64,000 bases of DNA, taken from Bacterioplanoides sp965200585 (lineage in GTDB: Bacteria; Pseudomonadota; Gammaproteobacteria; Pseudomonadales; Oceanobacteraceae). How positions within the stretch are numbered: the first letter of the stretch is position 1; the number at the start of each line of letters is the position of its first letter. Under the pieces are notes generated by a model that worked only from the letters and a program-made list of their open reading frames with translations, was not told the DNA's origin and did not search any database. The DNA is taken from NCBI RefSeq assembly GCF_965200585.1, contig NZ_OZ241361.1. The stretch is one strand, 5' to 3'. The position numbers were made by a program, and so were the translations under genes. Positions 52,662 to 60,896 of the stretch are shown here, piece after piece.

Positions 52662-53597
52662 GTGAGCGACTCTCAATTCCGACTGGTAACCCGCAGTGAC
52701 TTCGATGGCCTGGTATGTGCCGTGTTATTCAAAGAACTGGGCATGATTAACGATATTCTGTTTGTTCATCCCAAGGACATGCAGGACGGCAAAATCGACA
52801 TCAACGCCAACGACATCACCACCAACCTGCCATACGTTGAAGGCTGTCATTTAAGCTTTGACCATCACGCCTCGGAACTGAAACGCCGCGGTGATAAAGC
52901 CCCTGACAATCATATTATTGATGATAAAGCGCCGTCTGCCGCCCGGGTGGTGTACGACTACTACGGTGGTAAAGACAAGTTTCCATCAATCGCTGATGAC
53001 ATGATGGCGGCGGTGGATAAAGCCGATTCGGCGCAGTTCTCGCGGGATGAAATCCTCAACCCAACCGACTGGGTACTGCTTAATTTCTTAATGGATTCCC
53101 GTACCGGGCTAGGGCGTTTTCGTGAGTTCCGCATCAGTAATTATCAGTTAATGATGCAGCTGATTGATTATTGCCGCGATCACACCATCGAAGAGATTCT
53201 GGAGTTGCCGGACGTTAAAGAGCGGGTGGAATTATTCTTTGATCATAAAGACAAATTCGAAGACCAGCTGCGCCGCTGCTCCACTGTTCATAATAATCTG
53301 GTGGTGTTGGATCTGCGTGATGAAGATCCGATTTATGCCGGTAACCGTTTTATGATTTATGCCCTGTTCCCGGAGACCAATATCTCCATTCACGTGCTGT
53401 GGGGGCTGAAGCAGCAAAACACTGTATTTGCCATTGGTGGCTCCATTATTAACCGCAGCCATCAGACCCATATTGGTGAGCTGTGCCTGGAGCACGGCGG
53501 TGGTGGCCACCGCAATGCAGGCACTTGTCAGGTTGATAACGACCAAGCCGTTGACGTGCTGGCACAGCTAACCCAGCGGATTAACGCCGACGGCTGA
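52662..53597 (+). CDS. DHH-family phosphoesterase (exopolyphosphatase-like)
   Basis: A 311-residue DHH/DHHA1 hydrolase. The start is GTG 52662 (VSDSQFRLVTRSDFDG) with GGAGA 7 nt upstream; the open frame upstream has no signal. Metal-binding motifs are RSDFDGLVCAVL near residue 11, LSFDHHASE near 65 and DKADSAQF near 120. The DHHA1 end GGGGHRNAGTCQV is near 280. Members cleave phosphodiesters such as nanoRNA, cyclic dinucleotides or polyphosphate; the substrate cannot be told. The 3' end overlaps the antisense beta-helix gene by 17 bp and was copied 2.85 kb downstream as a 53-codon fragment. Confidence 0.9.
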   Translation: MSDSQFRLVTRSDFDGLVCAVLFKELGMINDILFVHPKDMQDGKIDINANDITTNLPYVEGCHLSFDHHASELKRRGDKAPDNHIIDDKAPSAARVVYDYYGGKDKFPSIADDMMAAVDKADSAQFSRDEILNPTDWVLLNFLMDSRTGLGRFREFRISNYQLMMQLIDYCRDHTIEEILELPDVKERVELFFDHKDKFEDQLRRCSTVHNNLVVLDLRDEDPIYAGNRFMIYALFPETNISIHVLWGLKQQNTVFAIGGSIINRSHQTHIGELCLEHGGGGHRNAGTCQVDNDQAVDVLAQLTQRINADG

Positions 53598-56109
53598 TCA
53601 ACGCCAGAGGCAGTAGCCCCAGTAACCAGAACAGCACGCCACCAGATGAACCGCCGCTGGCGTTGCTGTCTTCAGCCGGGCTGTTATCTTGAACTGGAGA
53701 GCCATTTCCGGCTGAACTGTCATCCTCAGAAGCGTTATTCTCCGGTTCATCCACGATAGGCGCCTGAATCGTCAGACTCAAGGTGGTAGCTGCCGAAGCA
53801 CCAAAGGCATCCGTTGCCGTCACGGTAATGGTGAAGTCGCCAGCGGTGGCTGCGGTACCGGATATCACGCCACTATCAGCCTCAATACTCAGCTCTGCCG
53901 GTGCGCCACTGAAGGAGAAAGTCAGGTCATCACCTTCCGGATCAGTGAACCAGGCACTGGCGTCCACATTGATGACCGTTCCCGCATCAACTGTGGCTGC
54001 GTCTGGCACTGTGCCGACTGGCGGCCTATTCACAGCAATGCTCAGGCTGTATACCACTGAACTGCTGGCACCGAACTGGTCTGTAGCAGTGACCGTAATG
54101 GTGAAATCCCCGACTGTCGCTGCCGTGCCAGTGATGGCCCCGGTACTGGCATCAATACTCAATTCATTCGGTGCACCCGCAATGGCGAATGTAATGCTGT
54201 CGCCTTCCGGGTCGTCAAACCAGACGCTGGCGTCAACGTCAATGGCAGTGTTGACACTGACAGTGGCTGCGTCTGGCACTGTGCCAACTGGTGGCATATT
54301 ACCGTTCTCCACAGAGCCAATATCAATCATACCACGCATAATGCGCTCACTACCGCGCTGATCGGTTGCCGGATCATCCATAATATTAGGATCACCGGCG
54401 TCTACCAACGGAGAATCTGCCGCCGGCATTCGGGTTTCCGTTTCACCACCGTTATTTTGTAAAGCTCCCAACCCCGGATCATCAGAGCTAACAATATTAC
54501 CGCCATTGTCCTCGATTTGTGTATCACCACGGAAGGTGCCATCCCAGTAAGTAAAATCCAACGCTGCGGTAAATTCCGACCCGGACACTCCCACACTGGG
54601 GCCACTACCGATATTGCCATGCATAATGGTGTGACTGATTTCGATATTCTGATTGGGCCTGCTGGCCGATAATAAGTGTGGGGACCCACTAAGGCTAGTG
54701 ACGGTATTATTGGTCAGGGTGGAATGCTGAATACTGGCATTACCGCTTTCGAAGTCGAGCACGGAACCACCAGCACCGGCAGTATTGCCATCAAAGGTAG
54801 AGGATATAAGCTGCAACGATACATTAGCACCACTGAATTCTATAGCCCCGCCAGTACTAATTGCTGTATTACCACGATAAGTGGATCGATCTGTCACCAC
54901 TGTTAATGATCGCTGTCCACCCCTAATCGCCATCGCTCCGCCACGGATAGATTCGTTGCTGGCAAAGGTAGTATCGGTAATGCTGACTTGACCATTCTCC
55001 GCATCAATTGGGAAACCAGCCAGATAAACAGCACCGCCCAGCGTGTCGGCACTATTGCCACCGAATGTTGAGCGATCAATATGCAAATCGGCACTGCCGG
55101 TAATATACAGCGCACCGCCACTGACAAAGGTCGATGTACTACTTTGAAGCGCTTCATTATCTTCAAATACAGTATCTTCAATGATGATACGCACATCTGT
55201 TAGCGTCTGAGAACGGCCACCGCTAAGATCATGTAGCAATGCTCCACCCCGATTATTGGCCCGATTACGGCGGAACGCTGACTCGCGAATGGTAACACTG
55301 CCGCCATCAGCATCAGAAAAGCTGAAGGCCATCGCACCGCCACCACTCTGGCGGTTATCGGCCAGCGAAGTATTGTCTTCAAATACTGAATTAGTAATGG
55401 TCAGGTCGGTTCTGGTTGTACTCATAACACCGCCCGCAGCTGATGAAGCAGTATTATTGCTGAGGGTCGAGTCCTGAATCTCCAGCGTCCCATCAATGGT
55501 GGCAATATTGGTTGTACTGGCAAGATTATTGGTAATACGGGAATCGATGATGCGTGTGGTCGATGATTCGAAAGCTGTAAGAAGCGGATTCAGATTGTGC
55601 TCAAAACCATCGATAACCGAGTCTTCGATGGTTAGATTGGAATTATCAACACTGAACAAAGACGCTGTGCGGGTAATATTTTCCCGACCGCTCAGGTTCA
55701 TATTGCCAATAGTTAACGAAGCACTTTCCGTTACATTCAAAAAGGTGGCTCCAGCATCACTGAATTGCAGCGTTATCGGATTATCAGCAATCCCATCGAT
55801 GATAACGACTTTGCCGCCATCAAGACCAGCTGGCGCTGCACTCACCGTGTCTGTCATACCCGCCAGACTGTTATCGAACGAGATGGTGAATGGGCTGGTG
55901 CAGTTATCCGGGAAAACAACCCCGGGCGTTATCTGAGCACCCACTACAAAATTAATTGCCTCATCTAGGTTAATACTGGCTGGGTTGTTGGCGCTGACCA
56001 GACTGGTAACGACTATGTCGCAATCGGCATTAGCAACCTGACTGTTGGCGGCAGCAATGCAAAATGCCAGCGGCGTCATGCCTTTTAAAGCTCGTTTAGT
56101 GAATTCCAT
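53581..56109 (-). CDS. Beta-helix (choice-of-anchor Q) surface protein with two Ig-like repeats and GlyGly-CTERM tail
   Basis: An 842-residue exported protein. The signal peptide (KGMTPLAFCIAAANSQVANA) is followed by a right-handed beta-helix region at about residues 30-530, with recurring NNTAS…GGA(M/L)…. and choice-of-anchor Q features (DAGDPNIMDDPATDQRGSERI near 565). Two tandem putative-Ig/cadherin-like repeats follow at about 600-690 and 695-785 (PPVGTVPDAATV…WF.DPEGD…FTITVTATD.FGAS). An acidic linker leads to the C-terminal tag SGGSSGGVLFWLLGLLPLA plus ISRRR, a GlyGly-CTERM signal recognised by rhombosortase. It is a paralogue of the next minus-strand gene. The ribosome site is AAGGTAGAGAG. 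Confidence 0.85.
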   Translation of the reverse strand: MEFTKRALKGMTPLAFCIAAANSQVANADCDIVVTSLVSANNPASINLDEAINFVVGAQITPGVVFPDNCTSPFTISFDNSLAGMTDTVSAAPAGLDGGKVVIIDGIADNPITLQFSDAGATFLNVTESASLTIGNMNLSGRENITRTASLFSVDNSNLTIEDSVIDGFEHNLNPLLTAFESSTTRIIDSRITNNLASTTNIATIDGTLEIQDSTLSNNTASSAAGGVMSTTRTDLTITNSVFEDNTSLADNRQSGGGAMAFSFSDADGGSVTIRESAFRRNRANNRGGALLHDLSGGRSQTLTDVRIIIEDTVFEDNEALQSSTSTFVSGGALYITGSADLHIDRSTFGGNSADTLGGAVYLAGFPIDAENGQVSITDTTFASNESIRGGAMAIRGGQRSLTVVTDRSTYRGNTAISTGGAIEFSGANVSLQLISSTFDGNTAGAGGSVLDFESGNASIQHSTLTNNTVTSLSGSPHLLSASRPNQNIEISHTIMHGNIGSGPSVGVSGSEFTAALDFTYWDGTFRGDTQIEDNGGNIVSSDDPGLGALQNNGGETETRMPAADSPLVDAGDPNIMDDPATDQRGSERIMRGMIDIGSVENGNMPPVGTVPDAATVSVNTAIDVDASVWFDDPEGDSITFAIAGAPNELSIDASTGAITGTAATVGDFTITVTATDQFGASSSVVYSLSIAVNRPPVGTVPDAATVDAGTVINVDASAWFTDPEGDDLTFSFSGAPAELSIEADSGVISGTAATAGDFTITVTATDAFGASAATTLSLTIQAPIVDEPENNASEDDSSAGNGSPVQDNSPAEDSNASGGSSGGVLFWLLGLLPLALISRRR

Positions 56110-56260
56110 CTCTCTACCTTAATAAAATGACTATTCATCGTATATTGCCAGAATTATTTTTAAACAAAAATCTTAACAATGATTGATCGCGCCGCGACCC
56201 CGACCAGTACAAATGTGAGTGTATGTTGTTTATTGCCGCACACTATTTGCGAGAGTGATG
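56110..56260. other. Upstream region of the first beta-helix gene
   Basis: The first 150 bp of the 322-bp interval between the paralogues, AT-rich near the start codon. It should hold the minus-strand promoter; no clear -35/-10 pair was identified. The rest is the terminator and DHH fragment listed next. Confidence 0.5.
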
Positions 56261-56293
56261 AAAAAAGCCGCTTTGCTGGAAAACAAAGCGGCT
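56261..56293 (-). terminator. Intrinsic terminator between the paralogues
   Basis: On the minus strand, AGCCGCTTTG (from 56293) pairs with CAAAGCGGCT (to 56266), with an 8-nt loop and a T-run at 56261-56266. It terminates the second beta-helix gene after reading through the DHH fossil. Its first bases coincide with the duplication junction. Confidence 0.9.
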
Positions 56294-56448
56294 CCATTAT
56301 TAACCTCAACCATCAGACCCATATTGGTGAGCCGTGCCTGGAGCACGGCGGTGGTGGCCACCGCAATGCAGGCACTTGTCAGGTTGATAACGATCAAGCC
56401 GTTGACGTGCTGGCACAGCTAACCCAGCGGATTAACGCCGACGGCTGA
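56290..56448 (+). pseudogene. Duplicated 3' fragment of the DHH phosphoesterase gene
   Basis: 159 bp corresponding to 53439-53597, including the DHHA1 GGGGHRNAG motif and the stop codon. Four substitutions were counted by eye (about 97.5% identity), two of them changing RS to LN and one changing L to P. It lacks a start and the catalytic DHH half, so no function is expected. It is the left remnant of a tandem duplication. Confidence 0.93.
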
Positions 56449-58600
56449 TCCGCACCAAAGGCAGCAGTCCCAGTAACCAGAACAGTACGCCAGCGGATGA
56501 ACCGCCGCTGGCGTTGCTGTCTTCAGCCGGGCTATTATCTTCAACTGAAGTGTCATCCTCAGAAGCGTTATCCTCCGGTTCATCCACTGGCTCCTCTACT
56601 ATGGGGGCCTGAACCGTCAGATTCAGCGTGGTGGCTGCCGAAGCACCAAAGGCATCCGTTGCCGTCACGGTAATAGTGAAGTCGCCAGCAGTCGCTGCAG
56701 TGCCCGATATCACGCCACTATCAGCTTCAATACTCAGCTCTGCCGGTGCACCACTGAAGGAGAAAGTCAGATCATCACCTTCCGGATCAGTGAACCAGGC
56801 ACTGGCATCCACATTCACAGCATCGCCGCGATTTATGCTGGCGGCATCCGGGGTTGAACCCACCGGTGGCATATTGCCGTATTCCACCGCGCCGAGATCA
56901 ATCACGCCGCGCAAAATGCGATCACTACCACGCTGGTCGGTATCCGGCTCGTCACTGATATTGGCATCACCTGCATCCAGTAACACCGAGTCCGGTGTTG
57001 GCATCCGGGTTGCTGTTTCTCCACCATTATCCTGCAGTGCGGCTAAACCCGGGTCGTCAGCGCTAACGATATTGCCGCCATTATCGGATGCATTCTGAGT
57101 GCCGTCGTAGCTGCCATCCCAGTAAGTAAATTCCACCTGCGCCGAATATTCGGATTCAACCACCGCAATTGCGGCTTTGCCATCTGGCCCGGTGTTGTTA
57201 TGGAACACACTATGGCTGATTTCCAGATCGGCTGCTGGGGTATTCATAAAGACGGTATGACCATCATTTCCACCAGCCGCAACATTATCGGTCAGAGTCG
57301 AATGAGAGATGCTCAGCGTGCTGTTTCTGTCTTCAGCACTGATGATGGAAGCACTTGCAGCAGATTCATTCGCCACCAGCGTTGAATTCGTAATCTCGGT
57401 AGCAACCGGGCCTCGGGTGTAAAAGACGCCACCATTGGCACCACTTTGCTGATCACTAAAAGTCGAGCGCTTAATCCTTAAGGTGGCCGATGCCTCATCT
57501 GAGTTGGCGGCGATTGCACCACCATTACTGACTGCTTCGTTGCTCGAAAATTGGCTGTCGTTAATTTCCAGAGTAATACCCGAGCCTTCCGGCTCCAGAT
57601 AAATAGCTCCGCCCTGGCCACTATTTGTCTGGTTGTTGCTAAAGCGGGTTTGGTTCAGCTCCAGCGTGACCTGACCTTTAGCAAACACAGCGCCGCCATG
57701 ATTTCGTGCCTGGTTATTTTTAAACTCGGTATCTGCAATCACAACACGGCTGCCAGCGGATGAGTTTTCAATGGCGATTGCTCCGCCTACAGCATTCTCA
57801 CTGGGAAAGACGGCTCTGTTGCCATCAAATACCGAGTCACGGATTTCCAGCGTTACATCTTCGCTATAAATCGCAGCGCCTTGCCCATTTGGACTGGACG
57901 CGGTGTTGTTTTCAAACAGCGAGTCGGAGACGTTTAACGTAATAGTCTGAGGAGTTCCCGGGCCGCTGACCGTCTCGTTCCTGGAGTAGATCAGGTTGTT
58001 GTGCGCCCGGTTATTTTTGATGGTGGTATTTTTAATATCGACGTCACTGTCTTCCGCTTCGATCACCCCCTGATTGTTCCTGACAGTTACCCCACCCACA
58101 ATCAGGTTATCCAGCACCAGTGAAGCGCCATCGATATAAAATAAGGCATGCGACAAACTATCCGCATCTGATACAAATTTAAGGTTTTTCAGCGTCAGAG
58201 TGGCGCTTTCGTTCACGGTCACGGCAAAGTCATCGAAATCATCGGAGACATTAACAACCACCCGATCGGCGTCGGTTTCAGCTTCAGGGGCGACAATTTC
58301 CAGAGCATCACCACCGCTTAAAGACGTGGGCAAGGTACCAAATTGCAATGTCTCTCCGGCCAGTGCATCCGCAATGGTAATCTGCCCGCCGTCATTACAA
58401 CTTTTCATTTGTGCCAGTGCTTCAGCCAATGTTGTAGTGGTGTCGGTATCACTCAGGCTGGTGGCATCCACCGTAATATCACAAGGGCTGGCCATCACCA
58501 GCTGGGCATTCAACAAACCAATACACAGGGCTAATGGTTTTAACTGATTTGGTTTTGAGTGACCCGGTTGTGAACTGGCTGAATACAGATTGCTTTCCAT
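56432..58600 (-). CDS. Beta-helix (choice-of-anchor Q) surface protein with one Ig-like repeat and GlyGly-CTERM tail
   Basis: The start at 58600 (MESNLYSASSQPGHSKPNQLK) has GAGGT 7 nt upstream; the frame extends to 58657 without a signal. It has 722 residues: signal peptide with a long N-region ending near VMASP, a beta-helix region at about 40-520, choice-of-anchor Q segment DAGDANISDEPDTDQRGSDRI, a single Ig-like repeat, an acidic linker and the tag SGGSSAGVLFWLLGLLPLV plus RISRRR. The Ig repeat and tail are almost identical to the first paralogue, whereas the beta-helix regions are much diverged. It overlaps the DHH fragment's stop by 17 bp, just as its paralogue overlaps the intact gene. 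Confidence 0.85.
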   Translation of the reverse strand: MESNLYSASSQPGHSKPNQLKPLALCIGLLNAQLVMASPCDITVDATSLSDTDTTTTLAEALAQMKSCNDGGQITIADALAGETLQFGTLPTSLSGGDALEIVAPEAETDADRVVVNVSDDFDDFAVTVNESATLTLKNLKFVSDADSLSHALFYIDGASLVLDNLIVGGVTVRNNQGVIEAEDSDVDIKNTTIKNNRAHNNLIYSRNETVSGPGTPQTITLNVSDSLFENNTASSPNGQGAAIYSEDVTLEIRDSVFDGNRAVFPSENAVGGAIAIENSSAGSRVVIADTEFKNNQARNHGGAVFAKGQVTLELNQTRFSNNQTNSGQGGAIYLEPEGSGITLEINDSQFSSNEAVSNGGAIAANSDEASATLRIKRSTFSDQQSGANGGVFYTRGPVATEITNSTLVANESAASASIISAEDRNSTLSISHSTLTDNVAAGGNDGHTVFMNTPAADLEISHSVFHNNTGPDGKAAIAVVESEYSAQVEFTYWDGSYDGTQNASDNGGNIVSADDPGLAALQDNGGETATRMPTPDSVLLDAGDANISDEPDTDQRGSDRILRGVIDLGAVEYGNMPPVGSTPDAASINRGDAVNVDASAWFTDPEGDDLTFSFSGAPAELSIEADSGVISGTAATAGDFTITVTATDAFGASAATTLNLTVQAPIVEEPVDEPEDNASEDDTSVEDNSPAEDSNASGGSSAGVLFWLLGLLPLVRISRRR

Positions 58601-58611
58601 AAGTGACCTCA

Positions 58612-58641
58612 GTCGGTTTTTATATCGTCGGTTTTTATATT
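58612..58641. repeat. 15-bp tandem repeat upstream of the second beta-helix gene
   Basis: GTCGGTTTTTATATC at 58612-58626 is followed directly by GTCGGTTTTTATATT at 58627-58641. It lies in the 5' leader, 12-41 bp upstream of the chosen start, and creates the upstream in-frame extension. Confidence 0.8.
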
Positions 58642-58717
58642 TTTGTCCGATGCTCATTACTTTGTCGTAGGCGATGTTATATTGCCAGCAAACACCGCGA
58701 TGAAATGAGGAAACAAT

Positions 58718-59341
58718 ATGAAAGCGGACAATCGCTTACATTTTGGGGTGTCCATTCTGGAAACGTCGCTCTCCTGGGTGAGTGCCAATCAGCACACGCT
58801 GAGCGATACGCTGCTCACCTTACGTCAGCAAAGTCAGCAAGGCATACAACGCTCGAATCAGAGAGGCTGGCATTCAGAAGATGACCTGTTTAATAGCGAC
58901 GATCCGCTGATACAACAACTGAGCCAGCAGGTGTTTGAGATTGGCACTCAGTTGATTCGCCACGCAGAAAAATTCCCCGCCGACGAAAAAATTCTGTTGT
59001 CATCCATGTGGGCCAATATCAATGACTTTGGTGCCTGGAATGCACCACACGCTCACCTGCCGTGTGAATGGAGCGGCGTGGTTTATATTGATGTGAATGA
59101 AAACCCTCAGTCAGCCGGCGGCGGCATTCATGACGGCGATATCCTGTTCTTTGACCCGATTACCGTTGGTGCTCCCTACCGGCCAGCAACCACGGTGAGT
59201 TATACTCCGAAGATCGGCTCGATGTATGTTTTTCCCAGTTATCTGATGCATATGGTGGCTCCGCATTTTGAACAAAAGCCACGTATTTCGGTGGCTTTTA
59301 ATTTCCGGATCGCACGCAATATCGAAGCCATTGCCCGCTAA
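58718..59341 (+). CDS. Putative 2OG-Fe(II) oxygenase (TIGR02466-type)
   Basis: A 207-residue protein resembling the small bacterial 2OG-Fe(II) dioxygenase family of unknown substrate. The likely iron/2OG site lies in the C-terminal half: AHLPCEWSGVVYIDVNE near residues 115-131 (first His), a Gly-rich loop SAGGGIHDGDILFFDP, then PSYLMHMVAPH with the distal His near 185-188 and the 2OG-binding Arg in KPRISVAFNFR. The ribosome site is GAGGAA. It is divergent from the second beta-helix gene with 117 bp between starts and is followed by gmhB after 40 bp. Confidence 0.8.
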   Translation: MKADNRLHFGVSILETSLSWVSANQHTLSDTLLTLRQQSQQGIQRSNQRGWHSEDDLFNSDDPLIQQLSQQVFEIGTQLIRHAEKFPADEKILLSSMWANINDFGAWNAPHAHLPCEWSGVVYIDVNENPQSAGGGIHDGDILFFDPITVGAPYRPATTVSYTPKIGSMYVFPSYLMHMVAPHFEQKPRISVAFNFRIARNIEAIAR

Positions 59342-59381
59342 CTGACAGCCTCTACTTCACTGCATTTTTAAAAGACCCAAC

Positions 59382-59930
59382 ATGACTTCTCTTATTATTC
59401 TCGACCGTGACGGTGTTATTAATCAGGACTCGGAGGAGTACGTAAAATCCGTTGATGAATGGCTGCCGATTCCTGGCAGTGCCAGCGCCATTGCCCGTTT
59501 ATGTCAGGCCGGTTTTCAGGTTGCGGTCGCTACCAATCAGAGTGGTCTGGCGCGCGGCTATTTTTCTCAGGCTGATCTGGATGCTATGCATCATAAAATG
59601 ACTCAGCTGGTAGAGGCAGAAGGTGGCTCGTTTGCCCATATCGCCTGGTGCCCACATGGCCCGGACGACAAGTGTGATTGCCGCAAACCCTTACCGGGGT
59701 TAATTCATCAAATCGAACAGGCGCTGGACGTGTCAGCCCAAGGGGCCTGGATGGTGGGTGACTCACTGCGGGATTTACAAGCCGGGGCCGCAGCCGGATG
59801 CCAGGTAGCACTGGTAAAAACCGGTAAAGGGGAAAAAACCTTACCCAAACTTGAGGCCGATGATCAGCTGCACAACAGCCCGGTATTTTCCGATCTGAGT
59901 GCCTTTGTTGATTTTATTCTGGCGTCGTAA
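59382..59930 (+). CDS. gmhB: D-glycero-beta-D-manno-heptose-1,7-bisphosphate 7-phosphatase
   Basis: A HAD phosphatase in the ADP-heptose pathway for LPS core. It has 182 residues. Motif I is LDRDGVINQDS (nucleophile Asp near residue 8), motif II is VATNQSGLARGYF, the zinc loop is CPHGPDDKCDCRKP (Cys/His ligands near residues 88-101) and motif IV is MVGDSLRDLQAG. These are diagnostic for GmhB. It is followed by plsC after 147 bp, the usual neighbour in gammaproteobacteria, although the common glyQS partners are absent here. Confidence 0.95.
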   Translation: MTSLIILDRDGVINQDSEEYVKSVDEWLPIPGSASAIARLCQAGFQVAVATNQSGLARGYFSQADLDAMHHKMTQLVEAEGGSFAHIAWCPHGPDDKCDCRKPLPGLIHQIEQALDVSAQGAWMVGDSLRDLQAGAAAGCQVALVKTGKGEKTLPKLEADDQLHNSPVFSDLSAFVDFILAS

Positions 59931-60077
59931 CCCGGGGTGGTGCAGCAGCCAAAGATGCAAAGGAAATTGTTAAAAGAATTTAAGTAAACGAACAAGCTCC
60001 AACGAAGTGGTATAAACGAGTTGTTTATCGTTAACCATCCAGTCTCTGGCCGCAGAGTCTTAATAAAAGGGAGTCTT

Positions 60078-60896
60078 ATGAAAGCTGCCAGCACCGCATC
60101 CTCAGAATCGACACTTGCTTCGTTTATTAATGGCATCCGCTCGCTGATTCTTTACCTCTGGCTGGCCAGTTTTACCATCAGCTGGTGCCTGATCTCCTTT
60201 GTGGTAGCGCTGTTTCTGCCACTGAAACAACGTAATTATTTTGTCCTGGTGTTTTATTGCACCGTGGCGCTGTGGTCGGCACGCATTATCTGTGGTGTTA
60301 AATGGCAGGTATCGGGGCTGGAGAATGTGCCTAAAGATGATCGTGGCTATGTGCTGTTAAGCAAACACCAGAGCACCTGGGAAACCTTCTTTCTGCCCAC
60401 CACACTGGCACCACATGTTCAGGTGGTGAAAAAAGAACTGCTGTATCTGCCGTTTTTTGGCTGGGCACTGAATTTAATTCGTCCGATCTTTATTGATCGC
60501 AACCAGAAAACCAACGCCCTGAAGCAGGTGATTCAGCAAGGGGGGGAACGCCTGAAAGATGGCATTCATGTGCTGGTCTTCCCGGAAGGCACTCGTATTC
60601 CGCCGGGTAAACGCAAAGAGTTTTCTAAAGGTGGCGCCATGCTGGCAGGCAAAAACAAAGCACCCGTGATTGCCATTGCTCATAACTCCGGCGAGTTCTG
60701 GCCCAACGATAACTGGATAAAAAAACCCGGCACTATTCAGGTGGTGATCAGCCCGGTGGTGGAAACCAGCGAGATGAGCACCGCCGAAGTGAATAAGTGG
60801 TCAGAAGAGTGGATCAACGACACGGTTGATCGCATCTCTCAGAATAAATTTGATGGTGAAGTGGTCAATACCAATAACAGCGGCAAGCGTTTTTAA
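60078..60896 (+). CDS. plsC: 1-acyl-sn-glycerol-3-phosphate acyltransferase
   Basis: Makes phosphatidic acid at the inner membrane. The start at 60078 (MKAASTASSESTLASFING) is chosen for GGGAG 8 nt upstream; an ATG 57 bp earlier has none. It has 272 residues with N-terminal TM segments (about 20-60). The acyltransferase motif I is KHQSTWETFF, so the catalytic His is followed by Glu at the usual Asp position, a variant common in this branch. Motif III is FPEGTRIPPGKRKEF and motif IV is APVIAIAHNSG. Its stop overlaps the stop of the converging lifO by 4 bp. Confidence 0.93.
   Translation: MKAASTASSESTLASFINGIRSLILYLWLASFTISWCLISFVVALFLPLKQRNYFVLVFYCTVALWSARIICGVKWQVSGLENVPKDDRGYVLLSKHQSTWETFFLPTTLAPHVQVVKKELLYLPFFGWALNLIRPIFIDRNQKTNALKQVIQQGGERLKDGIHVLVFPEGTRIPPGKRKEFSKGGAMLAGKNKAPVIAIAHNSGEFWPNDNWIKKPGTIQVVISPVVETSEMSTAEVNKWSEEWINDTVDRISQNKFDGEVVNTNNSGKRF

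Noticed and set aside
56179..56448. Plus-strand frame of 89 codons as a real gene
   Set aside because: Its last 53 codons are the duplicated DHH fragment and the first 36 are unrelated junction sequence; scored as a pseudogene remnant.
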